From Asaia lannensis NBRC 102526 (GTDB lineage Bacteria > Pseudomonadota > Alphaproteobacteria > Acetobacterales > Acetobacteraceae), in the NCBI RefSeq assembly GCF_024054035.1, contig NZ_JAMXQU010000002.1, forward strand, positions 310,001 to 374,000: 64,000 bases of DNA, given 5' to 3'. Below are positions 16,880 to 25,662 of this stretch, piece by piece (within the stretch, counting starts at the first letter, position 1; the number at the start of each line of letters is the position of its first letter). Made by a program: the position numbers and the translations under genes. The notes under the pieces were generated by a model. The model ran no database searches and was not told the origin of the DNA. It worked only from the letters and a program-made list of their open reading frames with translations.

Positions 16880-19747
16880 TCAGACGGCCTTCTTGATGAC
16901 CGTCGCCAGTTCGGCGAGGCCAGCTTCAAGCGGTCCCTTGATATGCACGCGAAGGGCGCGACGTCCACGCTCGGAGAGCACATCGAAATCGCCACGCGCC
17001 TGAGCGGCCTTGACGATACCGAAAGTGAAGCGCTCACCCGGCACGGCGAGATCGGCATGATCGTCAGCCGTGATCTGCAGGAACACGCCGCTATCGGGGC
17101 CACCCTTATAGGCCTGGCCGGTCGAATGCAGGAAGCGCGGTCCGAACTCGGCTGCCGTCGCGACCTTGAGCTGGTCGCGCAGGTTCAGGCGTACGTTCTG
17201 GATCCACTCGCGTGTCTTCAGATCGCGCTCGATATAGGCCAGAACGCCCACATAGTCGCTAGCCTTCACACGGCCGAAATGCGCCTTGAGGATTGCGAGC
17301 GCATCACCATGACCCAGTGCTTTTGCATTGGCATCATCTGCAAAGAACTCGAATGCACCCGAAGTTGCAAACGGCGTTTCAGGCGGCAGCTTGCCCGTCT
17401 CGTTGAAGGCGGTCGTGAGCTTCTTGGTCTCGATCTTGCTGAACTCGACATCCGGCTGATCGAACGGGTCGATCTCCAGAACCGAGCCCGCAACGGCCGT
17501 GGCATATTCCCAGTGGAAAAACGCCTGGGCGATATCGAGCTTGTCGGCCAGATCGATCGTCACCACCGGCTCGCCAGCAGCGATCAGGGCAGCAATCGCC
17601 TTTTCCTGGTTCGGACAGGCTTCGCCCTTCAGACGCAGATAGGCGAAAACACGATCCTTGCCATAAACACCTGGCGCACCAAGCGTTTCGTCGTCGATCG
17701 GGATCAGACCCGTGCCCTTCTTGCCGGTCGATTCAGCCAGAAGCTGTTCGAGCCAGGCGCCGAGATCGTAGATCGCGGGTGAGGCAATGATCGTGACCTT
17801 GTCACGGCCGAACTTGGTAGCCGCTGCGCCGAGAATGGCACCGAGCTGCATGGCAGGATTCTGTGCCGGCGGCGTGCTGGCAGAGGATTCCTTGACCGAA
17901 CGCAGGGCGGATTCGAGGAATGCGCGAACGTTCAGACCGGCTGCGGCCGCGGGCACGAGACCGAAATTGGACAGAACGGAGAAACGCCCGCCAATCTGCT
18001 TCTCACCGTAGAAGATCTTCCAGAACCCGTCCTTCTTGGCCACATCTTCCATATGCGAACCGGGATCGGTCACGGCAACGAAATGCTTGCCGGGCGCCGA
18101 ACCGAGTGCCTTTTCGGCAGCAGCGAAGAAATAGGCCTTGAGGATATTCGGCTCCAGCGTGCCGCCCGACTTGGACGAAACGATGAAGAGCGTGTTCTTC
18201 AGATCAACGGCGTTCTCGAAGGTTTTCACCTGCTGCGGATCCGTGCTGTCGAGCACGTGCAGCTTGGGGAAACCGGCGATCTGGCCAAACGTCTCGGCAA
18301 TCACTTCCGGACCGAGGCTCGAACCGCCCATACCGAGCAGCAGCACATCGCTGAATCCCTTGGCCTTCACTTCGCTGGCGAAAGCTTCCAGCTCGGACAC
18401 ATGCGCCAGACGGTCATCGACGATATCGAGCCATTTGAGCCACTTGCCTTCGTCGCCACCCGTCCAGACGGAAGCGTCCTTGGCCCAGAGCTTGCGACCC
18501 TTGCCGGTCCTGCGCCAGTCTTCGAGAACGGCGTCGGCAGCCGCTTTCAGATCGGCCGGAAGGTCGGCCTTCTGCTCGATCAGTTTGGACCCGAGAAACG
18601 TGGCCTGCTTGTTTGCTACCGCCCCAAGCAGCTGGTCGAAAGCGTCGCAGAACGAAGCGCAGCCTTCTGTTACGAGAGTCTTGGTCACGCCATCGAGATC
18701 GAGGCCGAGCTTGGCCTGCTGATCGAGCACCTTGTATGCATCCTCGACATTCTCGGTCAGGCTGGCACGCAGCTTGCCGTGATCGCGGAAGGCATCGAAG
18801 GTTGCGGGCGGAATGGTGTTGACCGTGTCTGCACCGATCAGCTCTTCAACGTACAACACGTCGGAGAACGTCTTGTCCTTGGTGCCGGTCGAGGCCCAGA
18901 GCAGACGCTGCGGATTGGCGCCGGCGGCTGCCAGCTTCTTCCAGCGCTCGGAAGCCGTGACTTCGAGATAATGCTGATAGGCGACCTTGGCATTTGCAAT
19001 GGCAACCTTGCCACGCAGAGCCTTGAGGGCCTCGGCATCCTTGTCGCCTTCCTTCACGCGACGGTCGATGGCACCATCGATCTTGCCGTCGATACGCGAG
19101 ACGAAGAACGACGCCACGCTGGCGATCTTGCTGATGTCCTCACCCGCTGCGTGGCGGATCTCAAGGCCCTTGATGTAGGCTTCGAGAACGTTCTTGTACG
19201 CTTCGAGCGAGAAAAGCAGCGTCACGTTGACGCTGATGCCCTGGGACGTCACTTCCTGGAATGCCGGAACACCTTCAGGCGTGCCCGGAATCTTGATCAT
19301 CAGGTTTTCTTCGCCAACGGCATCCCAGAGGCGGCGCGCCTCGTCGGCCGTGCCCTTGGTATCGAAAGCGAGGTAAGGCGAGACTTCAAGGCTCACATAG
19401 CCATCCAGACCCTTGGTCTGAACGAAAACCGGATGCATGACCTTGGCGGTCGCCTTGATGTCCGTGATGGCCAGCTTTTCGTAAAGCTCGCCGGGCGAAA
19501 GGATTTCGTGAGCGAGCAGATCCTTGATCTGTGCGTCATAATCCGTGCCGTAGCCCATCGCCTTCTCGAAGATGGCGGGGTTGGAGGTGACGCCACGCAG
19601 GCCGTCTTCGTCCACCAGCTTCTTCAGGCTGCCGTCGGCAGTATAGGATCTCTGGATGAAGTCCAGCCAGGGTGACTGGCCATAATTGGAAAGATCACGC
19701 AGCGGGTTCCCGCTCGTGGCGGCACCCTGCTTCTGTTCGACGTCCAT
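16880..19747 (-). CDS. tal-pgi: bifunctional transaldolase / glucose-6-phosphate isomerase
   Basis: This 955-residue fusion has transaldolase at about 1-370 and phosphoglucose isomerase from about 400 to the end. The transaldolase half shows DGLRGVTSNPAIFEKAM and the Schiff-base Lys region RLLWASTGTKDKTFSDVLYV. The isomerase half shows LLGMGGSSLGPEV, FIVSSKSGGTLEPN and a C-terminal catalytic region. The start MDVEQKQ is chosen because AGGAG lies 6 bases upstream. Tal moves a dihydroxyacetone unit between sedoheptulose 7-phosphate and glyceraldehyde 3-phosphate to give fructose 6-phosphate, and the fused isomerase turns that into glucose 6-phosphate, so carbon can cycle back to zwf. The fusion is typical of acetic acid bacteria. 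Confidence 0.96.
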   Translation of the reverse strand: MDVEQKQGAATSGNPLRDLSNYGQSPWLDFIQRSYTADGSLKKLVDEDGLRGVTSNPAIFEKAMGYGTDYDAQIKDLLAHEILSPGELYEKLAITDIKATAKVMHPVFVQTKGLDGYVSLEVSPYLAFDTKGTADEARRLWDAVGEENLMIKIPGTPEGVPAFQEVTSQGISVNVTLLFSLEAYKNVLEAYIKGLEIRHAAGEDISKIASVASFFVSRIDGKIDGAIDRRVKEGDKDAEALKALRGKVAIANAKVAYQHYLEVTASERWKKLAAAGANPQRLLWASTGTKDKTFSDVLYVEELIGADTVNTIPPATFDAFRDHGKLRASLTENVEDAYKVLDQQAKLGLDLDGVTKTLVTEGCASFCDAFDQLLGAVANKQATFLGSKLIEQKADLPADLKAAADAVLEDWRRTGKGRKLWAKDASVWTGGDEGKWLKWLDIVDDRLAHVSELEAFASEVKAKGFSDVLLLGMGGSSLGPEVIAETFGQIAGFPKLHVLDSTDPQQVKTFENAVDLKNTLFIVSSKSGGTLEPNILKAYFFAAAEKALGSAPGKHFVAVTDPGSHMEDVAKKDGFWKIFYGEKQIGGRFSVLSNFGLVPAAAAGLNVRAFLESALRSVKESSASTPPAQNPAMQLGAILGAAATKFGRDKVTIIASPAIYDLGAWLEQLLAESTGKKGTGLIPIDDETLGAPGVYGKDRVFAYLRLKGEACPNQEKAIAALIAAGEPVVTIDLADKLDIAQAFFHWEYATAVAGSVLEIDPFDQPDVEFSKIETKKLTTAFNETGKLPPETPFATSGAFEFFADDANAKALGHGDALAILKAHFGRVKASDYVGVLAYIERDLKTREWIQNVRLNLRDQLKVATAAEFGPRFLHSTGQAYKGGPDSGVFLQITADDHADLAVPGERFTFGIVKAAQARGDFDVLSERGRRALRVHIKGPLEAGLAELATVIKKAV

Positions 19748-19904
19748 GACGTACTCCTGTCTGTCCACCTGACGGGCTCCCTGTGGACACCCGTCTCAGC
19801 TCAGGTCGGCCTTCCGACCCTGACCTCATTGAGAGGGGGCCAAAGCACGCTATGGCCCCGAAAGACCCGACCGCCGAGGCAGCGGTCAGGCCCCGGTAGT
19901 CGTC

Positions 19905-22025
19905 TTATTTGCGAGCAGCCTGCTCGCGTGCGGCGTCGTACACCTTCTCCGGCGTAAAGCCGAACTTGGTGAGGAGGCTCTTCAGCGGGGCCGAGGCACC
20001 GAAGCTGTTCATCGCAATGATCGAACCGCCGATACCGGTGTAGCGATCCCAGCCGAAAGCGGCTGCCTGCTCCACGGCCACACGTCCCTTGACGTCCGGC
20101 GGAAGCACGCTGTCCTTGTAGGCCTGGTCCTGCTCTTCGAACAGATCGAAGGACGGGAAGGACACGACACGGGCCTTGATGCCTTCTGCCGTCAGCTTCT
20201 CATAGGCGTCGACCACCAGAGACACTTCCGAACCCGAAGCCATCAGGATCACATCCGGCTTGCCTTCACAGCTTGCCAAGACATAGGCGCCCTTGGCGAG
20301 GCCCGAAGCACATGCATACTTGGTGCGATCCAGCGTCGGCAGGTTCTGACGGCTGAGAACCAGCACGGCAGGCTTGTGCGTCTGCGGGATCAGCGTGCGC
20401 CAGGCTTCAGACACTTCGTTGGCATCGGCCGGACGAATGGTCATGAGGCCAGGCGTGGCACGCAGCTGGGCCAGCTGTTCGATCGGCTGATGGGTCGGTC
20501 CATCTTCACCGACACCGATGGAGTCATGGGTGAAGATGTAGATGACCGGCAGCTCCATGAGAGCCGACAGACGGATCGGTGCCTTCATGTAATCGGAGAA
20601 GATCAGGAAGCCCGAACCGTAAGCGCGCAGACCGGCGAGCGCCATACCGTTGCAGATCGAGCCCATCGCGTGTTCGCGAATGCCGAAATGAACGTTGCGG
20701 CCGCCATAGGTGCCACCCCACTGAGGCGGCTGGAACGAACCGGCACCCTCGAAGGTGAGATTGGTCTTGGTCGAAGGCGACAGATCCGCGGAACCACCGA
20801 TCATCCACGGCAGGTTCTTGGCAACGGCGTTGATCAGCTTGCCCGAGCTTGCACGCGAAGCGACACCCTTGGGATCAGCCTCCCACTTCGGAATATCCTT
20901 GTCCCAGCCTTCCGGCAGACGACGCTCGAAGATCGCGCGCAGCTCTGCGGCTTCCTTCGGATATTCGTTGGTGTAACGGTCGAACAGCGCATGCCATTCC
21001 GCACGAGCCTTGGCGCCGCGCTTGCCGATACCTTCCTGGAAATGTTCCAGAACGCCTTCAGGCACATGGAATGCATCGGTCCAGGGCCAGTGATAGGCCT
21101 TCTTTGCACCCGCGATTTCCTCTTCACCGAGCGGCTCACCATGTGCAGAGGCTGTACCGGCCTTCTTGGGCGCACCGTAGCCGATAACCGTGTGCATGAC
21201 GATCAGGCTCGGACGGTCCTTGACCGAACGGGCTTCTTCGAGCGCCTTGCTGACAGCGGCCAGATCGTTCACATCATCGACGGTCACGACATGCCACTTA
21301 TAGGCGCGGAAACGCTCTGCCACGTTTTCGGTAAAGGCGAGATCGGTCGAGCCTTCGATCGAAATCTGGTTGGAGTCATACATCCAGATCAGGTTGCCCA
21401 GACCCAGGTGACCTGCCATCGAAGCCGCTTCGGACGAAACGCCTTCCATCATGTCACCGTCACCACAGAACACATAGGTGTGGTAGTCGAACAGATCGAA
21501 GCCGGGACGGTTGTAATGGGCAGCGAGAAACTTCTCTGCCATTGCCATACCGACCGAGTTGCCACAGCCCTGACCCAGCGGACCGGTTGTGGTCTCGACG
21601 CCGGCAGTGTGACGGAATTCCGGATGACCAGGGGTCTTGGAATTCATCTGGCGGAACTGCTTGAGGTCCTCAAGCGTCAGCGATGGGCTGTCGAGAACCT
21701 TGTCCTTCACCACGTCGCGAATGCCCGTAAGGTAGATCGTCGAATACAGCAGCATCGACGCGTGACCGACGGACAGCACAAAGCGGTCGCGGCCCGGCCA
21801 GAGCGGATCTGCCGGATCGTATTTCAGATCGTTCTGCCAAAGAGCGTACATGACGGGAGCCAGCGCCATGGCTGTTCCCGGATGGCCGGAATCGGCCTTT
21901 TCCACACCATCCATCGACAGGGTGCGGATGGTGTTGATGCTCAGCTGCGCGATGTCTGAGACACTGGCGCCGGCCGCTCCACCGGTTTCCGCGCCGAACG
22001 CGGACGGGTTGCTACAAGAACGCAT
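19905..22025 (-). CDS. tkt: transketolase
   Basis: This TPP-dependent enzyme of about 706 residues moves two-carbon units in the non-oxidative pentose phosphate branch. It shows the N-terminal GHPGTAMALAPVMYALW, the TPP/Mg motif GDGDMMEGVSSEAASMAGHLGLGNLIWMYDSN, and the pyrimidine-domain TRIREHAMG-like FGIREHAMGSICNGMAL with the catalytic Glu. A GGAGG (22037-22041) stands 10 bases before the ATG at 22025 and 7 before a TTG at 22028, so either may be used. It heads the sugar phosphate cluster, 157 bases before tal-pgi; a weak GC hairpin (about 19868-19887) lies between them. Confidence 0.97.
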   Translation of the reverse strand: MRSCSNPSAFGAETGGAAGASVSDIAQLSINTIRTLSMDGVEKADSGHPGTAMALAPVMYALWQNDLKYDPADPLWPGRDRFVLSVGHASMLLYSTIYLTGIRDVVKDKVLDSPSLTLEDLKQFRQMNSKTPGHPEFRHTAGVETTTGPLGQGCGNSVGMAMAEKFLAAHYNRPGFDLFDYHTYVFCGDGDMMEGVSSEAASMAGHLGLGNLIWMYDSNQISIEGSTDLAFTENVAERFRAYKWHVVTVDDVNDLAAVSKALEEARSVKDRPSLIVMHTVIGYGAPKKAGTASAHGEPLGEEEIAGAKKAYHWPWTDAFHVPEGVLEHFQEGIGKRGAKARAEWHALFDRYTNEYPKEAAELRAIFERRLPEGWDKDIPKWEADPKGVASRASSGKLINAVAKNLPWMIGGSADLSPSTKTNLTFEGAGSFQPPQWGGTYGGRNVHFGIREHAMGSICNGMALAGLRAYGSGFLIFSDYMKAPIRLSALMELPVIYIFTHDSIGVGEDGPTHQPIEQLAQLRATPGLMTIRPADANEVSEAWRTLIPQTHKPAVLVLSRQNLPTLDRTKYACASGLAKGAYVLASCEGKPDVILMASGSEVSLVVDAYEKLTAEGIKARVVSFPSFDLFEEQDQAYKDSVLPPDVKGRVAVEQAAAFGWDRYTGIGGSIIAMNSFGASAPLKSLLTKFGFTPEKVYDAAREQAARK

Positions 22026-22410
22026 CAAAAATCGACCTCCGAATTAACTCTCTGCGATGGAAAACCATCAGCCGGAAAGACACCAATGTTCAAGACCGGT
22101 TTCCTGCCCGAGACAACCCCGTCGGGGATCCTTTTTGTTCGGCGACCATGCAGAGTCAGCGACCACTCTCGATCTCACACGGCGTACCGTGGGGAAGTGG
22201 TTTCGTGAACACTCTAACATACGCCCTGCACGTGGCGATGTTCCGCTGGACCGCATATATTGCCTCAAATTCCCGACAGCATTGACACCAGACTGAAGCC
22301 CACCGGCCAGGCAATACATTGCGTTGCGCATAAGACGCCGATTGCCCACATTGTGCTAGGGTCAAATCAATCACGACTGCTCGACTACACGAAAATTTGC
22401 GGGGGTTGCC
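22026..22410 (+). other. divergent intergenic region between tkt and the MBL hydrolase
   Basis: Here are 385 bases with no convincing gene. It must hold the promoter for the tkt-tal-pgi unit on the minus strand and one for the MBL gene on the plus strand. Apart from the GGAGG of tkt I see no clear hairpin, repeat or strong consensus promoter. Short open frames here have no Shine-Dalgarno and low-complexity composition, so I do not call them. Confidence 0.5.
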
Positions 22411-23421
22411 GTGCAACGTTTTCCAGTTTCGGACCACTCGAATGGTCGGACCTTTCATAACCCGTCCGCTTATCGCCTCTCCCCGGCAGAACAGCCTCGC
22501 TCAGGCGATCCCGCAACCGATCCCGGCTTCAGCTCGATTCTTGCCTGGCAGACAAGCCTGCGACCGCGCTGGCCGAATGATTTTCCGGCGCGAAAAGCCG
22601 ATCCTTTACCCGCGCTCCAGCCCGGACAAATTTCAGCGAGCTTCATTAACCATTCGAGTTTCGTGCTGCGCATAGGCCGTAAAGACCAGCGTCCCCTCGT
22701 CATCCTGACGGACCCGATCCTTTCCGAACGATGCTCCCCGTTCCGTCATTTCGGTCCGAAACGGGTGATCGCACCGGGGTTCGACCTCAGCGATATTCCC
22801 AAAGTCGACCTCGTTCTGGTGTCACATTGCCATTATGACCATCTCGATCGTCCGACCCTGCGGCAGATCGCACGGCGCGATCGACCACTCTGTCTCGCGC
22901 CACTCGGTAACAGACGTCATCTGCGCGGGCTTCCCTTCTCCGCCATCGTGACCAGAGACTGGTGGGAAACGGTTCAGTTCGACGCAATAACTGTGACCGT
23001 CACGCCCGCCCTTCATGGATCGGCACGCACGCCTTTCGATACGGACCGCGCATTATGGGGCGGTTTCATGCTCGACACCGGAGCAAGACGCGTTTTCTTT
23101 GCAGGCGATACAGCGCATGGGCACCACTGGGCGGACATGGAACATCGCCTCGCGACGCCCGATCTCGCCCTTCTGCCGATCGGTGCATATGAGCCGGTCT
23201 CCCTGATGCGGGATGTGCACATGACACCGGAACAGGCCGTCGAGGCCGCAATCATCCTGAAGGCAAAGCGGGCGCTTGCCATGCATTTCGGTACGTTCCA
23301 GCTGACCGACGAAGGATACTGGGAACCGGGCGGGCGACTAGCGAATTGCCTGAACACGATCGGAAGGGGATCCGACTGGTTTACCCTCCCTCATCCCGGA
23401 GAGAGTCTCGTTATTCCCTGA
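22411..23421 (+). CDS. MBL fold metallohydrolase, NAPE-PLD/UlaG-like
   Basis: This 336-residue metallo-beta-lactamase-fold hydrolase starts at a GTG preceded by GGGGG (22401-22405, 5 bases upstream). The core metal motif HCHYDHLD is at 139-146. Further metal ligands are in TPALHGSARTPFD, VFFAGDTAHG and the late LAMHFGTFQLTDE. The segment INHSSFVLRI ... ILTDPILSERCSPFRHFGPKRVIAPGF places it in the NAPE-PLD-like subgroup. In bacteria these enzymes act on phospholipid or related phosphodiesters, but substrates are mostly unknown. No signal peptide is seen. It is upstream of the ankyrin-hisC pair, with 187 bases between. Confidence 0.85.
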   Translation: MQRFPVSDHSNGRTFHNPSAYRLSPAEQPRSGDPATDPGFSSILAWQTSLRPRWPNDFPARKADPLPALQPGQISASFINHSSFVLRIGRKDQRPLVILTDPILSERCSPFRHFGPKRVIAPGFDLSDIPKVDLVLVSHCHYDHLDRPTLRQIARRDRPLCLAPLGNRRHLRGLPFSAIVTRDWWETVQFDAITVTVTPALHGSARTPFDTDRALWGGFMLDTGARRVFFAGDTAHGHHWADMEHRLATPDLALLPIGAYEPVSLMRDVHMTPEQAVEAAIILKAKRALAMHFGTFQLTDEGYWEPGGRLANCLNTIGRGSDWFTLPHPGESLVIP

Positions 23422-23501
23422 ACGATGCCCGGGGTTCTCTTAACAATGCCTGGGTGAACGCTTCATCCTGCCCGGATGGCAGGAGCGGAAGAAACAAAGC
23501 C

Positions 23502-23612
23502 ATGAGCAACAACGCCCTCTCCAATCTGTCGTCTCGCCCGAGCCAGCCCGATACCTCGCGGAACTGCACCTTCCGGATCGGGCAGCGCTCGGCTATCATC
23601 CGTGAACCATGA
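23502..23612 (+). CDS. possible 36-residue leader ORF before the ankyrin gene
   Basis: An ATG behind GGAAGAAA (23487-23494) opens a 36-codon frame rich in Ser, Asn and Arg, whose TGA overlaps the ankyrin ATG at 23609 as ATGA. The overlap and spacing would permit translational coupling. There is no recognisable domain, and such short frames arise by chance, so this is a weak call. Confidence 0.22.
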   Translation: MSNNALSNLSSRPSQPDTSRNCTFRIGQRSAIIREP

Positions 23613-24145
23613 CAGTTTCAGGCTCTTCCATGACAGACATGATGCCAGCAGGCAGTTTCTCGCCAGAGCAGATTACAGCGCTCTTCATCGATGCTGCCCG
23701 GCTCGGCGATACGGACATGCTGATGCAGTTTCTCGATGCGGGCATGGCGGTCGATGCACAGGACAGCCGCGGCTATACCGCGCTGATCGTGGCGGCCTAT
23801 AATGGCGTCCTTCCTGCGACGGCATTGCTGCTGGAGCGCGGTGCCAATCCGGATATGCAGGACGCCAAGGGCGCGACCGCCCTGTCAGGCGTTGCATTCA
23901 AGGGGCATCTTGCGGTTGCCGAATTGCTTGTCAGTGCGGGCGCCAGTCTCGATATCCCGAGCCATCTCGGACGCACGCCGCTTATGTTCGCCGTCATGTT
24001 CGGCAGGCAGGATATGGTGCGCTTCCTGCTTTCAAAGGGTGCGGATCCCAGCCATCGCGACGCCGAGGGACTCTCGGTGTTCGAGATCGCCGACTCACAC
24101 GGCCAGAGCCATCTGTTCGATACCGATGCCGAGAGCCTGAGATGA
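23609..24145 (+). CDS. ankyrin repeat protein
   Basis: This 178-residue protein consists of about four ankyrin repeats, visible as SRGYTALIVAAYNGVLPATALLLERGANPD, AKGATALSGVAFKGHLAVAELLVSAGA and LGRTPLMFAVMFGRQDMVRFLLSKGADP types of helix-turn-helix units with the G-(Y/A/R)-TALxxA consensus. No signal peptide is obvious, so a cytoplasmic protein-interaction role is likely. The TGA overlaps the hisC ATG (ATGA), so the two are coupled. A second ATG at 23630 is an alternative start. The partner protein is unknown. Confidence 0.86.
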   Translation: MTVSGSSMTDMMPAGSFSPEQITALFIDAARLGDTDMLMQFLDAGMAVDAQDSRGYTALIVAAYNGVLPATALLLERGANPDMQDAKGATALSGVAFKGHLAVAELLVSAGASLDIPSHLGRTPLMFAVMFGRQDMVRFLLSKGADPSHRDAEGLSVFEIADSHGQSHLFDTDAESLR

Positions 24146-25209
24146 GCCGCTTCTGGAACCCGCTGGTTGCCGATCTGCACCCCTATATCCCGGGCGAGCA
24201 ACCGCATTACACGGATATCCTGAAGCTCAACACCAATGAGCTGCCTTACGGCCCGAGCCCCTCGGCACTCGCTGTCATGAAGCAGAGCTGCGACGATACG
24301 CTGCGCCTCTATCCCGACCCGACGGCACGCGATCTGCGCCACACCATCGCGACCACATACAACACGACACCGGATCGCGTTTTCGTCGGCAACGGCTCGG
24401 ATGAAGTGCTGGCCCATGCCTTTCGTGCCCTGGTTTCGCCCGAAGCGCCCATGCTGTTTGCCGATGTCAGCTATGGCTTCTATCCCGTCTATTGCGGGCT
24501 TTTCGGGCAGCCTTATGAGGAAGTTCCGCTCAACGACCGGTTCGAGATCGATATCGACGCCTATGACCGGCCCTGCGGCGGCATTGCCATTGCCAATCCG
24601 AACGCCAACACCGGCCATGCCCTTTCGCTCGATACGCTGTCGCGCCTTGCGCAACGCCATCCTGACCGGACTGTGATCATCGACGAGGCCTATGTCGATT
24701 TCGGTGCCCAGTCTGCCATTACACTGACCGAAACACACGACAACGTGCTGGTCGTGCAGACTCTTTCGAAATCCCGCGCCCTCGCGGGGCTACGCGTCGG
24801 TTATGCCATCGGTCACCCGGACCTGATCGAGGGGCTGGTGCGGGTCAAGGATAGCTTCAATTCCTATCCGTTGAGCCGCATTGCTCAGGCGGGGGCGGCA
24901 GCAGCAATTGCCGATCAGGCATGGCTGACACAGACCACCCGTCAGGTCATGGCGACACGGGCACGCTTCGTCCAGTCCATGAGCGGGTTGGGCTTTGACA
25001 TTCTGCCGTCCTGTGCCAATTTTGTTCTTGTGCATCATCCTGCGCATGACGCAGGAACGCTGCTCGCCGGGCTTCGCGAACGCCACATCATCGTGCGTCA
25101 GCTCAGTGCACCGCGCATACGCGACTGGCTGCGCATCACGATCGGTACGGATGACGAAATGAACCGGCTGATCGATGCACTGACCACTATGGGACTGACA
25201 TCGCCCTGA
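24142..25209 (+). CDS. hisC: histidinol-phosphate aminotransferase
   Basis: This 355-residue class II PLP aminotransferase acts in histidine synthesis and can also transaminate aromatic amino acids in alphaproteobacteria. It shows LNTNELPYGPSPSA near the N-terminus, VFVGNGSDEVLAHAF (PLP phosphate loop), IIDEAYVDF, and TLSKSRALAGLRVGYAIG with Schiff-base Lys210. The C-terminal IVRQLSAPRIRDWLRITIGT is typical of HisC. It is the second gene after the ankyrin gene. No other his genes are nearby. Confidence 0.94.
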   Translation: MSRFWNPLVADLHPYIPGEQPHYTDILKLNTNELPYGPSPSALAVMKQSCDDTLRLYPDPTARDLRHTIATTYNTTPDRVFVGNGSDEVLAHAFRALVSPEAPMLFADVSYGFYPVYCGLFGQPYEEVPLNDRFEIDIDAYDRPCGGIAIANPNANTGHALSLDTLSRLAQRHPDRTVIIDEAYVDFGAQSAITLTETHDNVLVVQTLSKSRALAGLRVGYAIGHPDLIEGLVRVKDSFNSYPLSRIAQAGAAAAIADQAWLTQTTRQVMATRARFVQSMSGLGFDILPSCANFVLVHHPAHDAGTLLAGLRERHIIVRQLSAPRIRDWLRITIGTDDEMNRLIDALTTMGLTSP

Positions 25210-25271
25210 AACAGGGCGCAATCGTCTCATACCATCATTATTCAGGGCTGCCGCAGCGCATTTCGCGCTGC
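25202..25271 (+). terminator. two hairpins downstream of hisC
   Basis: CGCCCTG-AAA-CAGGGCG (25202-25218) spans the hisC stop codon, and GCAGCGC-ATTTC-GCGCTGC (25253-25271) follows. Neither is followed by a T tract, so these may be 3'-end stabilisers or part of a Rho-dependent end rather than intrinsic terminators. Confidence 0.4.
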
Positions 25272-25333
25272 CTGTCCGCCTGACACATCCTTATCCCGGG
25301 TGCGCCCCGGTGTTCGAATAAAGAGATCTGACC

Positions 25334-25618
25334 ATGCGTTCCTACACAGGACAGCTTTCCGACAACCAGCCGATCAAACGTAATCTGGCGGAAAAGCAAA
25401 AGCAGCTTCGTGACCTCAAGGAAACGCTGGGTGCCATGAAGCCCCACACCTCGCCCTCGCTGAAAGAAAGCGTGCAGCGTCGTATCAGAGAGCTGGAAGT
25501 CGAGATCCGTACGGCGTCTCGTACCGACAAGCCTGCAGTGCAGGACAGAATGCCGCGCAATGAGCGCCCTCGTCGCGCGCCGCGCCGCGCGCATCACGCC
25601 GAGACATTCGGCGAATAA
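25334..25618 (+). CDS. small basic coiled-coil protein, unknown
   Basis: This 94-residue protein has a heptad-like helical first half (KRNLAEKQKQLRDLKETLGAM, then KESVQRRIRELEVEIRTA) and an Arg/Pro-rich basic tail (RPRRAPRRAHH). An AAAGAG lies 7 bases upstream of the ATG. The protein contains no signal peptide or membrane segment. I do not recognise the family. The basic tail suggests nucleic-acid contact, which is only an inference. It could be co-transcribed with the aminopeptidase 44 bases downstream. Confidence 0.6.
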   Translation: MRSYTGQLSDNQPIKRNLAEKQKQLRDLKETLGAMKPHTSPSLKESVQRRIRELEVEIRTASRTDKPAVQDRMPRNERPRRAPRRAHHAETFGE

Positions 25619-25662
25619 CGCTACAGAATTTCGTCCCTCGACGCCCCTTCGGAGGAAACGCA

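Noticed and set aside
22057-22349. Short frames on both strands between tkt and the MBL gene
   Set aside because: They lack ribosome binding sites, are of biased composition and overlap each other; no family is recognised.
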